NCBI RefSeq assembly: GCF_018130785.1
Contig: NZ_JAFCJT010000001.1
Span: 620,001-684,000 of the forward strand
Direction: 5' to 3'
Length of the DNA: 64,000 nt
DNA from: Bradyrhizobium liaoningense
GTDB lineage: Bacteria; Pseudomonadota; Alphaproteobacteria; Rhizobiales; Xanthobacteraceae
Position 1 is the first letter of the stretch, and every line of letters begins with the position of its first letter. The notes below the pieces were generated by a model. That model saw only the letters and a program-made list of their open reading frames with translations, was not told where the DNA came from and ran no database searches. Made by a program: the position numbers and the translations under genes. Of this stretch, positions 8,568 through 17,585 are shown one piece after another.

Positions 8568-9514
8568 TACTGAGAACGATCCGAGGTCCAGCCCTTGTAG
8601 TCGGCAACGTTGTCCCTGGTCACGAGCTTCGACGGCAGCAGCTCGACGGTCGAGGCCGGCTTCTGGCCATTGAGAATGCCGACGCCCACCTGCACCGCGC
8701 GACGTGCCATGAAGAACGGGTCCTGCGAAGCGGACGCCTGGATCTGCGGCGCCGCGGGATCCTTGAGTGCGGCCTCGATGTCGGGCGCGCCATCGACCGC
8801 GGTGATGATGATGCCGCTGCGGCTTTGCTGGCGCGCCGCGAGATCGGTGCCGATCGCCTGCGGATCGTTGATGGCGAAGATGGCGTCGATCTTGGCAAAG
8901 CGCGTCAGATAGCCCTGCGCGACGGTGAGACCGCCCTCACGCGAGCCTTTGCCGTCCTGGTCGCTGGACAATACCTTGATGCCGGGATTCTTCGAGAGAA
9001 CGTTCTTGCAGCCCACGACGCGGTCGATCACGGCTGAGACCTGCGGCCCGTTCTCGATGATGACGTCGCCTTTGCCTCCCAATTTGTCGACGATGTACTG
9101 GCATGAGATCTCGCCGGCCTGCACGTTGTTCGTGGTCACGGTGGCGTCGGCGCCTTCGGCCGCGGTGTCGACCGCGACGACCACGATACCCGCCGCCTGC
9201 GCCTTCTTGATCGCCGGCCCGATCGCCTTGGGATCGCCGGGATTCAACAGGATCAGGTCGACGCCGGCCGCAATGAAGTTGTCGATCTGGGTGACTTGCT
9301 TGCCGAGGTCGTATTCGAAGCCGACCGTCGTGATCTTCACGTTGGGATTGGTCTTCCTGGCCTCGAACTCGGCGCCCTTCGACAGTGCGACGAAGAACGG
9401 GTTACCCATCGAGCCCAGCGAGACGCCGATCGATTTGAGGTCCTTGGCGAAGGATGGCGCGGTGCTTAGGGCAAGCGCCGTCACGACGCCGGCGAGCGTG
9501 ATCGTCTTCAACAT
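8567..9514 (-). CDS. CUT2 sugar ABC transporter substrate-binding protein (RbsB-like)
   Basis: The 315-residue product has a Sec signal peptide (about residues 1-23, ending S-F-A) and a periplasmic-binding-protein type I fold. I-G-V-S-L-G-S-M-G-N-P-F-F starts the first lobe, with L-L-N-P-G-D-P-K and V-D-T-A-A-E-G later and A-I-N-D-P-Q-A-I-G in the second lobe. These are ribose/xylose/allose-class traits. It captures a monosaccharide-like ligand in the periplasm for the permease and ATPase encoded upstream. The nearby xylulokinase points to a pentose or pentitol, or a polyol that yields a ketose. The exact ligand cannot be read from the sequence. Confidence 0.88.
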   Translation of the reverse strand: MLKTITLAGVVTALALSTAPSFAKDLKSIGVSLGSMGNPFFVALSKGAEFEARKTNPNVKITTVGFEYDLGKQVTQIDNFIAAGVDLILLNPGDPKAIGPAIKKAQAAGIVVVAVDTAAEGADATVTTNNVQAGEISCQYIVDKLGGKGDVIIENGPQVSAVIDRVVGCKNVLSKNPGIKVLSSDQDGKGSREGGLTVAQGYLTRFAKIDAIFAINDPQAIGTDLAARQQSRSGIIITAVDGAPDIEAALKDPAAPQIQASASQDPFFMARRAVQVGVGILNGQKPASTVELLPSKLVTRDNVADYKGWTSDRSQ

Positions 9515-9525
9515 TGGCTTCCTCC

Positions 9526-9605
9526 CTGGTCTGTATTCATCCCCGGCACGGCAGACCAGTTGCCGCAGCGGAACCTCGCATCACACAAGGCGCACTCAGG
9601 TGCGC
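9526..9605. promoter_or_regulatory. Two inverted repeats between permease and binding-protein genes
   Basis: CTGGTCTG (9526-9533) is repeated inverted at 9552-9559, and GCGCAC-TCAG-GTGCGC forms a tight hairpin at 9590-9605. Both sit in the 101-base gap of an otherwise compact operon, just before the gene whose product is needed in greatest excess. A transcript-processing or internal promoter function is inference. Confidence 0.3.
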
Positions 9606-9615
9606 GCCGAGCCTT

Positions 9616-10650
9616 CTAGGTTCTGGCGGAGCCTTGCAGCCGGTAGCGGTCCAGCGCCACGGCGCCGATGATCACCAGGCCCTTGATCACATATTGCCAG
9701 ATGTCGGAGACGCCGACGAGGATCAGGCCGTTCGACAGGACGGCGATGATCAAGGCGCCGACCAGCGTGCCCCAGATCGAGCCGATGCCGCCGACGAACG
9801 AGGTGCCGCCCAGGATCACGGCAGTGATCGCATCGAGCTCGTAGGACTGACCGAGCTGGAGGCCATTGGCCGCATAGAGCCGCGCCGCCTGCATGGCGCC
9901 GCCGAGCCCGGCGAAAAGTCCCGAGACGCCGTAGACGAAGATCAGCACGGCCCAGACCTTGATGCCGGCAAGACGCGCAGCGCTTTCATTGCCGCCCACC
10001 GCATAGATGTGCACGCCGAGCACCGTCCGGCGCAGCACCAGCCACGAGAGGAGGATAACGAGCAAGGCGATCACCGAGAGCCACGGGATCGACGCTACGC
10101 CGGGAACGAGCGTCAGCGAGCCGTTGCCGATGAAGGCATAGGGAATGGAAGGATTGAAGACGGTGGTGTCGGCCCCGAGCAGCCGCGCCAGGCCGCGTAC
10201 GGCGGTGAGAGAGCCAAGCGTGACGATGAAAGGCGGCAGGCGGAGGAGCGCGATGAGCGCGCCGTTGATCACGCCGAAGCCAAGGCCGGTGAGCAGCGCG
10301 GCCGGCAGCCACAGCATCCCGAGCTCCGGCAGCTTGGAGAGGGTCAACCCGGCCATCGCGGAGGCCGCCAGGATCGAGCCGACCGAGAGATCGATGCCGC
10401 CGGTGAGGATGACGAAGGTCATGCCTGCGGCGAGCACGGTGTTCACTGCGGCCTGCTGCAACACGATGCCGAGATTTTGTCCGGTGAAGAAGCGGCCCTC
10501 CGACAGAAAATGGAAGCCGCCGCACAGGATCAACAACACCGGCAGCATGCCGGCGGCGCGGATCAGAAGCCTTATGCGCTGACGCTTCGTCTCTTGCGCG
10601 GCCGCGAGGCCCGCAGCGGCGGCGGTCGCCTTTGGAGGGCCGTCATGCAT
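9616..10650 (-). CDS. CUT2 sugar ABC transporter permease (RbsC-like)
   Basis: The 344-residue product has a cytoplasmic N-terminal tail and about 8-10 membrane helices. Family signatures are [10 protein letters not shown] (the permease motif after helix 2), [13 protein letters not shown], and [14 protein letters not shown] near the C-terminus. It would form a homodimeric channel for the sugar taken up with the binding protein at 8567 and the ATPase at 10643, whose gene it overlaps by 8 bases. Only one permease gene is present in this operon, which is normal for ribose-type systems. Confidence 0.9.
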   Translation of the reverse strand: MHDGPPKATAAAAGLAAAQETKRQRIRLLIRAAGMLPVLLILCGGFHFLSEGRFFTGQNLGIVLQQAAVNTVLAAGMTFVILTGGIDLSVGSILAASAMAGLTLSKLPELGMLWLPAALLTGLGFGVINGALIALLRLPPFIVTLGSLTAVRGLARLLGADTTVFNPSIPYAFIGNGSLTLVPGVASIPWLSVIALLVILLSWLVLRRTVLGVHIYAVGGNESAARLAGIKVWAVLIFVYGVSGLFAGLGGAMQAARLYAANGLQLGQSYELDAITAVILGGTSFVGGIGSIWGTLVGALIIAVLSNGLILVGVSDIWQYVIKGLVIIGAVALDRYRLQGSART

Positions 10651-12166
10651 CGAGTTGCTCCATCCCCGTGGCGAGCGCCATGATGTCTTCCTGGTTCAGG
10701 GGCGATGTCGCGCCACGCTCGATTTCACCGGCGATATGCCCTGCCCGCATGACGACGACACGGTCGCAGATGCCGATGATCTCGGGCAGATCGGACGAGA
10801 TGACGAGGATCGCCGTGCCGGATTTGGCAAGATTGTCGATGATCGAATAGATCTCGGACTTGGCGCCGACATCCACGCCGCGCGTCGGCTCGTCGAGGAT
10901 CAGGACCTTTGGCGTGGTCGCAAGCAGGCGCGACAGCAGCACCTTCTGCTGGTTGCCGCCGGACAGTGCGCCGACGGTGACGTTGATATCGGCGGCACGA
11001 ATGCCGAGCGCCGCGAACGCCCTGTTGGCACGGTCGCGGGCCTTGTCGCGATCCAGGATGTAGCCGATCCGGGCATCCCGGCCGAGCACCGCGAGGTTGA
11101 TGTTGTCCAGGCATGACATGTCCAGGAACAGGCCGAGCGCCTTGCGGTCCTCGGTCAGATAGGCGACGCCGATGTCGAGCGCCTCGCCCGGCGTGCGGAT
11201 ATCGACCGGGCGCCCTTCCAGCTCGATACGGCCGGAGGTCCTGGGCGCCGCGCCGATGATGAGATGCGCAAGCTCGGTGCGACCTGCGCCGATCAAACCG
11301 GCGAGGCCGACCACCTCGCCCGCATGCACGGTCAACGAGCACCCCTTGACACGCTGGCCATCGGCCATGTCGATCGCTGCTAGCACGGGATGCCCCCGCC
11401 CCGCCTCCGGATCATGATCCTTCTTGTAGAACGAGGAGACATCACGCCCGACCATCATCCGGACGATGGTGTCGGCGCGGATGTCCTGCTTGTCGAGCGC
11501 CCCGACCAGCCGGCCATCGCGCAGCACGGTGACGCGGTCGCCGAGCGCGTAGACCTCGTCCATGCGATGCGAGATGTAGATGATGGCAAGCCCCTCGGAG
11601 CGAAGCTGGCGGATCAGCGCGAACAACCGCGCGCTCTCTCCGGCCGACAACGCGGTGGTCGGCTCGTCCATGATCAGGATTTTTGATCTCGCGTGCAGCG
11701 CACGCGCGATCTCGACGAGTTGCCGCTGGCCCATTGAGAGCTGCGCCACCGGCGTCGATGGCAGGAAGTCCGCGCCCAGTCGTTTCAGGATGGGGCCGAC
11801 GCCCTCGCGCATGGTGCCGCGTGCCAGCAAGCCTGCACGCGATATCTCCCGGCCGAGATAGATATTCTCGGCAACACTGAGATTGGGAGCCAACGACAGC
11901 TCCTGGTAGATGATGGAGATGCCCGCCGTGCGGCCGCCGAGCGGACCTTCAATCCGTACCGGGCTTCCTTCGATGCGGATCTCGCCGCCGGGATCAGGCC
12001 TGTAGGCGCCGGACAAGATCTTCATTAGCGTCGATTTTCCGGCGCCATTCTCACCCATCAGGGCATGAATTTCGCCGGCATAGACCGTGAGATCGACGGA
12101 ACGCAGCGCTTTGATGCCAAAGAAGGATTTCGAGACCCCACGCATCTCGAGGATCGGATCGTTCAT
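10643..12166 (-). CDS. CUT2 sugar ABC transporter ATP-binding protein (RbsA-like, two ATPase domains)
   Basis: The 507-residue product has two ATPase cassettes in tandem. The first has Walker [11 protein letters not shown] near residue 38, signature L-S-M-G-Q-R-Q, and Walker B I-L-I-M-D-E-P. The second has a degenerate Walker A ([10 protein letters not shown]) and intact L-S-G-G-N-Q-Q-K and [13 protein letters not shown]. The asymmetry is typical of RbsA/XylG/MglA. It drives the importer encoded by the two following genes. Xylulokinase is encoded 129 bases upstream on the same strand. Confidence 0.92.
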   Translation of the reverse strand: MNDPILEMRGVSKSFFGIKALRSVDLTVYAGEIHALMGENGAGKSTLMKILSGAYRPDPGGEIRIEGSPVRIEGPLGGRTAGISIIYQELSLAPNLSVAENIYLGREISRAGLLARGTMREGVGPILKRLGADFLPSTPVAQLSMGQRQLVEIARALHARSKILIMDEPTTALSAGESARLFALIRQLRSEGLAIIYISHRMDEVYALGDRVTVLRDGRLVGALDKQDIRADTIVRMMVGRDVSSFYKKDHDPEAGRGHPVLAAIDMADGQRVKGCSLTVHAGEVVGLAGLIGAGRTELAHLIIGAAPRTSGRIELEGRPVDIRTPGEALDIGVAYLTEDRKALGLFLDMSCLDNINLAVLGRDARIGYILDRDKARDRANRAFAALGIRAADINVTVGALSGGNQQKVLLSRLLATTPKVLILDEPTRGVDVGAKSEIYSIIDNLAKSGTAILVISSDLPEIIGICDRVVVMRAGHIAGEIERGATSPLNQEDIMALATGMEQLDA

Positions 12167-12295
12167 CGTGCCTCCCGACGCACAATGCGTTTCCTACCCG
12201 CGTCTCAATCTTTTTTCAGCGCGGTTCACGCATTAAACAAAAGGCCGCGGCACAGGGCAATACCGAACACGGGGGAATGCAACGTCTAGGCGATA

Positions 12296-13741
12296 CTAGT
12301 GGCGCGGCCGATACAGTTCGCGCCACGCGGGAAGCCGCTCGGCATAAGCGTCGACCAGTCCAGCGTCGGGTTCAAACGTCTCGACGCGCTGCGGCCGCGT
12401 GCAGACGGCGGCAATCGCCTCACCGGTGACAGCAAGCCGCCCCAATCTCGCCGCACCGAACGCCGCGCCGGTTTCCCCTCCGGCAAAGCGGTGGACCGGA
12501 ACATTCAGCACGTTTGCCAGCACCGAGAGCCAGAACCGAGACCGTGAGCCGCCGCCAATGGCATCGGCTTCCGTCATCGCAATGCCGGCATCCGCGAGCG
12601 CGTCGCGGCAATCGGCAAGCGCGAAGGCAACGCCCTCGAGCACCGCCTGCACGATCGTCCCGCGATCGGTGCCATGGCTCAAACCATCCAGCATGCCGCG
12701 CACGACGGGATCGTCGTGCGGTGTCCGCTCACCCGCCAGATAAGGCAGGAAGCTCACAGGCGACGGCGCCCGCGGGCGCGATCCAAGCGGCGCCAGCAGC
12801 TCGGCCTCGGTGGCGCCGAACAGGCGCGCGATCCAGGCCAGGCAGGAGGCGGCCGAGAGGATCGCGCCGGCCTGAATCCACATGTCGGGAATGGCGTGGC
12901 AGAACGTATGCACCGCGCGGTCCGGATTGGCGGCGATTCTGCTGGTCGGTGCCAGCAAGGCACCCGAGGTTCCCAGAGACACGAACGCGGTTCCCGGCCG
13001 GATCGCGCCGATGCCGACGGCGCCTGCCGGGTTGTCGCCGGCACCGCCCGCGATCACGGGCTGGCCGGTCATGCCCCAGCGCCGAACCAGCTCGCTGCGC
13101 AGCGTTGTCGCGGGCGCGCATCCCTCGACCAGACGCGGCATGTGATCGCGCGACAGGCCGGTCGCTGCCAGTGCTGCGTCCGACCAGTCCCGGCGCGCGG
13201 CGTCGAGCCACAGCGATCCCGATGCATCCGAGACGTCCTCGATCGCCTCGCCGCTCAGCACCAGGCGCAGATAGGCCTTTGGCAGCAGCACGAGTTTCGT
13301 CGCCGCAAAGATTTCGGGCTCGTGCGTCGCGATCCAGAGCAGCTTCGGCGCGGTGAATCCCGGCATCGCCTTGTTGCCCGATGTCGCGCGCAACGCGGGC
13401 CAGCGTCGTTCAAGGACACGACACTCGGCGGCGGAGCGTCCGTCGTTCCAGAGGATGCAGGGCCGCAACGGTCTCGAGTTCGCATCGAGCAGCGTGGCGC
13501 CATGCATCTGGCCGGACAGTCCAATGCCTTCGACTGCCGCCAACGCGCCGGCATGCGTCACCTTCAGGGCATCCAGCGTGGCGAAGGTTGCATCGATCCA
13601 CTGCGCGGGGTCCTGCTCGAAATAGCCTGGTAGCGGCGAGGCGGTCGCGAGCGGCCGGCTCTCGCTTGCAATCACGCGCTGGGCACCGTCGACGAGAACG
13701 GTCTTGACCGCCGAGGTGCCGAGATCGATGCCGAGATACAT
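12296..13741 (-). CDS. xylB: Xylulokinase
   Basis: This 481-residue FGGY-family kinase phosphorylates D-xylulose to xylulose 5-phosphate in the cytoplasm. Diagnostic features are the N-terminal phosphate motif G-I-D-L-G-T-S, the xylulokinase-specific G-Q-M-H-G at 77-81, I-L-W-N-D-G-R-S at 96-103, and G-A-G-D-N with the catalytic Asp236. It is the first metabolic gene after the LysR gene (13-base gap) and precedes the CUT2 transporter genes. That suggests import of a pentose or pentitol that becomes xylulose. No pentitol dehydrogenase or xylose isomerase gene is in this operon, so that step must be encoded elsewhere or served by a flanking oxidase. Confidence 0.85.
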   Translation of the reverse strand: MYLGIDLGTSAVKTVLVDGAQRVIASESRPLATASPLPGYFEQDPAQWIDATFATLDALKVTHAGALAAVEGIGLSGQMHGATLLDANSRPLRPCILWNDGRSAAECRVLERRWPALRATSGNKAMPGFTAPKLLWIATHEPEIFAATKLVLLPKAYLRLVLSGEAIEDVSDASGSLWLDAARRDWSDAALAATGLSRDHMPRLVEGCAPATTLRSELVRRWGMTGQPVIAGGAGDNPAGAVGIGAIRPGTAFVSLGTSGALLAPTSRIAANPDRAVHTFCHAIPDMWIQAGAILSAASCLAWIARLFGATEAELLAPLGSRPRAPSPVSFLPYLAGERTPHDDPVVRGMLDGLSHGTDRGTIVQAVLEGVAFALADCRDALADAGIAMTEADAIGGGSRSRFWLSVLANVLNVPVHRFAGGETGAAFGAARLGRLAVTGEAIAAVCTRPQRVETFEPDAGLVDAYAERLPAWRELYRPRH

Positions 13742-13754
13742 GGCTGCTACCCGC

Positions 13755-14678
13755 TCACTTCGTCGCGTCCATCCAGATTCCCGGCTCCGAATGCTCGCGG
13801 ATGTGGGTGACGAGGAAGTCGGAAAAAGCCCTGATCTTGGCAGGCAGCCCGGCGCGGTTCTGGTAGGCGATGTTCATGGTGAGCAGCGGCAGCTCCCAAT
13901 CCACCAGCACCGGGACGAGACGGCCCGCCGCGATGTCGCTTTGAACGATGTAGAGCGGCTGGATGAGGATGCCGAGCCCTGCCAGCGCCGCGCCGCGAAT
14001 GACCTGGCCATCATTGCTGTCGAGCGTCGGCGTGATGCGGACGGTCTGCGCGCCATGGTTTTTGCGCAGGTGCAGCGAATAGGGATCGTTCGCGAGATTG
14101 TAGACCAGCATGTTGTGGCGCGCGAGATCGCCGGGCTGCTCCGGCTCGCCGGCGCTTGCGAGATAGGAGGGCGCAGCGGCAAGCACGCGGCGCATCTGGC
14201 CGATGCGGCGGACGATGATGTTCGAATCCGGCTCCTGCTCGCGCGTCCGGATCGCCACATCGATGCCGGCCTCGATGAAATCGGGATAGCGGTTGGCGGT
14301 CGTGATCTGCATGTTGAGCTTCGGATAGCGCGCGCGGAAGGCCGGCAACATCGGCGCCAGATAGATCACCGCGAAGGACAGCGAGCTCGTGACCCGCAGC
14401 GTGCCCTGCGGCGACAGCGCGCGATCGCTGACGATGTCCTCGGCTTCCGCCAGCTCGCTCAGCACCCGGCCGGAGCGCTCCAGCAGTTCCTGCCCCGCCT
14501 CCGTCAACCACAGCCGGCGTGTGTTGCGCTCGATCAGCCTGACCGCAAGGCGCTCCTCGAGCGCGCTGAGATGGCGGCTCGCCGCCGCATTCGACATGCG
14601 CAAGGCCTCGGCGGCTTTTGACAGGCTGCCGAGCTCGGCCGTCTTGGAGAACACCTCCAATTGCAGCAGGCGATCCAT
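13755..14678 (-). CDS. LysR-type transcriptional regulator
   Basis: The product is 307 residues. An N-terminal winged helix-turn-helix (about residues 3-60: L-S-K-A-A-E-A-L-R-M-S-N-A-A-A-S-R-H) is followed by a PBP type II effector domain. Family members bind a small metabolite and activate a divergent operon. It is divergent from the hydroxyquinol operon starting at 14787 (108-base gap) and runs into xylB after 13 bases. It could therefore control both the catabolic operon and, through read-through, the kinase/transporter operon. The effector is likely a pathway intermediate; this is inferred from layout only. Confidence 0.88.
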   Translation of the reverse strand: MDRLLQLEVFSKTAELGSLSKAAEALRMSNAAASRHLSALEERLAVRLIERNTRRLWLTEAGQELLERSGRVLSELAEAEDIVSDRALSPQGTLRVTSSLSFAVIYLAPMLPAFRARYPKLNMQITTANRYPDFIEAGIDVAIRTREQEPDSNIIVRRIGQMRRVLAAAPSYLASAGEPEQPGDLARHNMLVYNLANDPYSLHLRKNHGAQTVRITPTLDSNDGQVIRGAALAGLGILIQPLYIVQSDIAAGRLVPVLVDWELPLLTMNIAYQNRAGLPAKIRAFSDFLVTHIREHSEPGIWMDATK

Positions 14679-14786
14679 TTTTCCACTTTTAGAAAAAGAG
14701 ACTTACAAATATTGACCTTTATTTCCGTATCCCGCAAGTCAAAATGGCCAGAACACAAGCAAGATAGCAGGCGAGGAAACAGGGAA
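14679..14786. promoter_or_regulatory. Divergent LysR / hydroxyquinol-operon promoter region
   Basis: These 108 bases include the near-palindrome CTTTT-AGA-AAAAG (14686-14698) and TTGACC at 14712-14717, a possible -35 box for the rightward operon. The A+T content is higher than in the surroundings. Divergent LysR promoters normally carry T-N11-A boxes; the assignment of these particular elements is inference. Confidence 0.4.
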
Positions 14787-15110
14787 ATGTCGGGCCCGAT
14801 CAGGCACATCGTGATGTGGCGGCTGCGCGGGGAGACGCCCGCGGAGCGCTCCGCGGCCCGGGACAAGGTCAAGACCCTGTTCGAGGGTCTGCGCGGCCGG
14901 ATCGACGGCCTCACCCATATCGAAGTCGGGCTCGACGTCAGCGATGTCGATTATGCCTGCGACGTGGTGCTGTTCTCCGAATTCACCGACCAGGCAGCAC
15001 TCGCCGCGTATGCCACCCACCCGGAACATTTGCGCGTGCGCGAGGCGCTCGGCGACTTGCGGATCGGACGCTTCCAGGTCGATTATCCCATCAAAGAGAC
15101 CGGCGCATGA
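14787..15110 (+). CDS. Dabb (stress-responsive A/B barrel) domain protein
   Basis: The product is 107 residues from the ATG at 14787, preceded by GAGGAAAC. The frame is open further upstream, but the domain starts directly at I-R-H-I-V-M-W. Dabb proteins are small dimeric ferredoxin-like barrels. Some are enzymes (for example olivetolic acid cyclase); others are uncharacterised. H-I-V-M-W, a central acidic S-D-V-D-Y-A-C-D-V-V-L-F-S-E-F and A-Y-A-T-H-P-E-H-L are typical. It is the first gene of the hydroxyquinol operon and overlaps the next start by ATGA, so it may act on a cyclic intermediate of that route. Its function is unproven. Confidence 0.75.
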   Translation: MSGPIRHIVMWRLRGETPAERSAARDKVKTLFEGLRGRIDGLTHIEVGLDVSDVDYACDVVLFSEFTDQAALAAYATHPEHLRVREALGDLRIGRFQVDYPIKETGA

Positions 15111-16186
15111 TCGGTACGTTCACCTTTGAAAACCTGCCCTGCCGCGTCGTGTTCGGCAGCGGAACGCTGGCCTCGGCCAAAGCGGAGATCGAGCGGCTCG
15201 GCGGCAAGCGCGCGCTGGTGCTGACGACGCCGCAGCAGGAGGCTCAAGGCAAGAGCCTCGGCGAAGCCCTCGGCCCGCTCTACGCCGGCATCTTTCCCGG
15301 CGCGACCATGCATACGCCCGTTGACGTCACTGAGCGGGCGCTGGCTGCGATGAAGGCGTGCGAGGCCGACTGCGTCGTCTCGCTCGGCGGCGGATCGACC
15401 ACCGGCCTCGGCAAGGCGCTGGCCTTGCGCACCGGAATCAACCAGCTCTGCATTCCCACCACCTATGCCGGCTCGGAGATGACGCCGATCGTCGGCCAGA
15501 CCGAGCACGGCCTGAAGACCACGGTGCGCGACGCCGCCGTGCTGCCCGAGACCGTGATCTACGATGTCGACCTCACCCTGACGCTACCGGCGAGCCTGGC
15601 TGCGACATCCGGCATCAACGCGATCGCGCATGCGGTTGAAGCGCTCTATGCGCGCGACACCAATCCTGTGACATCACTGATGGCGGAAGAAGGCATCCGC
15701 GCGCTGGCTCGCGCTCTGCCCGTGATTGCCGCCAAAAGCGATGACCGCGAGGCTCGCACCGAAGCGCTCTATGGCGCGTGGCTCTGCGGCGTCTGTCTCG
15801 GCACGGTCGGCATGGCGCTGCATCACAAGCTCTGCCACACGCTCGGCGGCACCTTCGATCTGCCGCATGCTGAGACCCACACCGTCGTGCTGCCGCATGC
15901 GCTCGCCTACAACGCACCGACGGTGCCCGATGCGATGGCGCGGATATCGCGCGCGATCAACGCGAGCGATGCGTCCCAGGGACTCTACGACCTCGCGAAG
16001 CGGCTGGGCGCGAAGCTGGCGTTGCGCGACATCGGCATGCCCGAGAGCGGCATCGACAAGGCGGCTGATCTCGCCGTCACCAATGCCTACTGGAATCCGC
16101 GCCCGCTCGAGCGGGGTGCGATCCGCGACCTGATCGCCCGCGCCTGGGCCGGCGAGCCGCCTGTTACCATCAAAGCGGCGGCTTGA
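15107..16186 (+). CDS. Maleylacetate reductase (iron-containing alcohol dehydrogenase family)
   Basis: This 359-residue enzyme starts at an ATG that overlaps the previous stop (ATGA). It reduces maleylacetate to 3-oxoadipate with NAD(P)H. The nucleotide loop G-G-G-S-T-T-G-L-G-K lies at 94-103, P-T-T-Y-A-G-S-E-M-T-P at 117-127, and the His-rich region has L-H-H-K-L-C-H-T-L-G-G and A-E-T-H-T-V-V-L-P-H. These match maleylacetate reductases rather than classical iron alcohol dehydrogenases. Hydroxyquinol 1,2-dioxygenase, which produces maleylacetate, is encoded three genes downstream, so the lower pathway is complete. Confidence 0.9.
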   Translation: MIGTFTFENLPCRVVFGSGTLASAKAEIERLGGKRALVLTTPQQEAQGKSLGEALGPLYAGIFPGATMHTPVDVTERALAAMKACEADCVVSLGGGSTTGLGKALALRTGINQLCIPTTYAGSEMTPIVGQTEHGLKTTVRDAAVLPETVIYDVDLTLTLPASLAATSGINAIAHAVEALYARDTNPVTSLMAEEGIRALARALPVIAAKSDDREARTEALYGAWLCGVCLGTVGMALHHKLCHTLGGTFDLPHAETHTVVLPHALAYNAPTVPDAMARISRAINASDASQGLYDLAKRLGAKLALRDIGMPESGIDKAADLAVTNAYWNPRPLERGAIRDLIARAWAGEPPVTIKAAA

Positions 16187-16190
16187 AGCG

Positions 16191-17564
16191 ATGCGGCGCA
16201 CGCTGATCAAATCTGCTGCCATCATCAGCATGGATGAGGCGATTGGCGACCTCAACACCGGCGATGTGCTGGTCGAGGGCGGCCGCATCGTGGACGTGCG
16301 CCCATCGATCGACCTCGGCAGCGGCGCAGCCGAGACCGAGATCGTGGACGGCACCGGGCGGATCGTCATCCCCGGCCTGATCAACGCGCATATGCACACC
16401 TGGCAGACCGCGTTGCGCGGCTATGCCGCGAACTGGACGCTGCTGGAATATTTCCGCCGCATGCATGCCGGGCTCGCGACCGTGTTCCGGCCGGAGGACA
16501 TCCACATTGCGACCCTCGTCGGTGCGCTGAACCAGATCAATTGCGGCACCACCACGCTGGTCGACTGGTGTCACAACAATCCGACGCCAGATCATACCGA
16601 TGCCGCCGTGCGCGGCCTGATCGAGAGCGGCATCCGGGCCGCCTTCTTCCACGGCTCGCCAAAACCCGAGCCGAAGCCCGGCGAGCCGCACTTCTCCGAG
16701 ATTCCGCATCCGCGCCGCGAAGTCGAGCGGCTGCTGGCCGGTCCCCTCGCCGACCGCGATGGCCTCGTCACGCTCGGGCTCGCGATTCTCGGACCGCACT
16801 ATTCGACGCTCGACGTCGCGATGCACGACTTCCGCCTGGCGCGCGAGCTCAACCTGATCGCATCGATGCATCAGGGCGGCGGTCCGGCCAAGACGCCCGG
16901 CGGCTGGGAGAAGCTGATCGAAGCCGGCCTCGTCGGCGCCGGCATCAACATCGTCCATGGCAACGATCTCCCCGACGATCTCCTCGACAAGATGGTCGGC
17001 CTCGGCGTCTCCTTCTCGGTGACGCCGGAGAACGAGATGATCCAGGGCCACGGTTTTCCGATCACCGGACGGCTGCTCAAGCGCGGCGTGCGGCCGACCA
17101 TCGGGATCGACCTGGAATCCGTGCTGGCCGGCGATCTCTTCTCCGTCGCGCGCGTCGCGCTGTCGATGCAGCGGTCGCTCGACAATGCGGACTCGCGCAA
17201 GACCAGCGGCACCATTCCGGCGACGACCACGATTCCCGTCCGCGAGGCGCTGCGCTGGATCACGACCGAAGGCGCCCGCATGCTCGGCCGCGAGGGCCAG
17301 ATCGGTTCGCTGACGCCCGGAAAACTCGCCGACCTCGTCATCATCAACGCGTCCGACCTCAACCTTGTCCCGGTGCACGATCCCGTCGCGACCGTCGTGA
17401 TGCAGACGAGCCTTGCCAATATCGAGGCTGTGATGATCGGCGGCACCTGGAAGAAGCGGGACGGCCGGCTGCTGGTCGAGGGGCTGGAGACGAAGAAGGA
17501 CCTGCTGGCCCAATCCGGCCGGCGGTTGGTGCAGGACATCGAACGACAGGGACGCGCCGCCTGA
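16191..17564 (+). CDS. Amidohydrolase-superfamily metal-dependent hydrolase/deaminase (AtzA/TrzN/SsnA-like)
   Basis: The product is 457 residues. P-G-L-I-N-A-H-M-H (near 61-69) gives the metal-binding HxH. Later histidines are in S-M-H-Q-G-G and V-H-G-N-D, and the metal Asp is probably in G-I-D-L-E-S. The C-terminus has the composite-domain sequence G-S-L-T-P-G-K-L-A-D-L-V-I-I. This subgroup deaminates or dechlorinates ring compounds such as guanine, cytosine and triazines. Here it sits inside a hydroxyquinol operon, four bases after maleylacetate reductase. A hydrolytic step that removes an amino or other leaving group from a cyclic precursor is plausible. The substrate is unknown. Confidence 0.75.
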   Translation: MRRTLIKSAAIISMDEAIGDLNTGDVLVEGGRIVDVRPSIDLGSGAAETEIVDGTGRIVIPGLINAHMHTWQTALRGYAANWTLLEYFRRMHAGLATVFRPEDIHIATLVGALNQINCGTTTLVDWCHNNPTPDHTDAAVRGLIESGIRAAFFHGSPKPEPKPGEPHFSEIPHPRREVERLLAGPLADRDGLVTLGLAILGPHYSTLDVAMHDFRLARELNLIASMHQGGGPAKTPGGWEKLIEAGLVGAGINIVHGNDLPDDLLDKMVGLGVSFSVTPENEMIQGHGFPITGRLLKRGVRPTIGIDLESVLAGDLFSVARVALSMQRSLDNADSRKTSGTIPATTTIPVREALRWITTEGARMLGREGQIGSLTPGKLADLVIINASDLNLVPVHDPVATVVMQTSLANIEAVMIGGTWKKRDGRLLVEGLETKKDLLAQSGRRLVQDIERQGRAA

Positions 17565-17585
17565 AGGCGCCAATGGATGAGATCA

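Noticed and set aside
8567-12166. Assigning the importer specifically to ribose
   Set aside because: CUT2 binding proteins for ribose, xylose, allose and polyols look alike; the xylulokinase gives only a hint of pentose/pentitol.
16191-17564. Triazine (AtzA/TrzN) hydrolase
   Set aside because: The superfamily is right, but nothing else in the operon concerns triazines, and specificity residues cannot be judged by eye.
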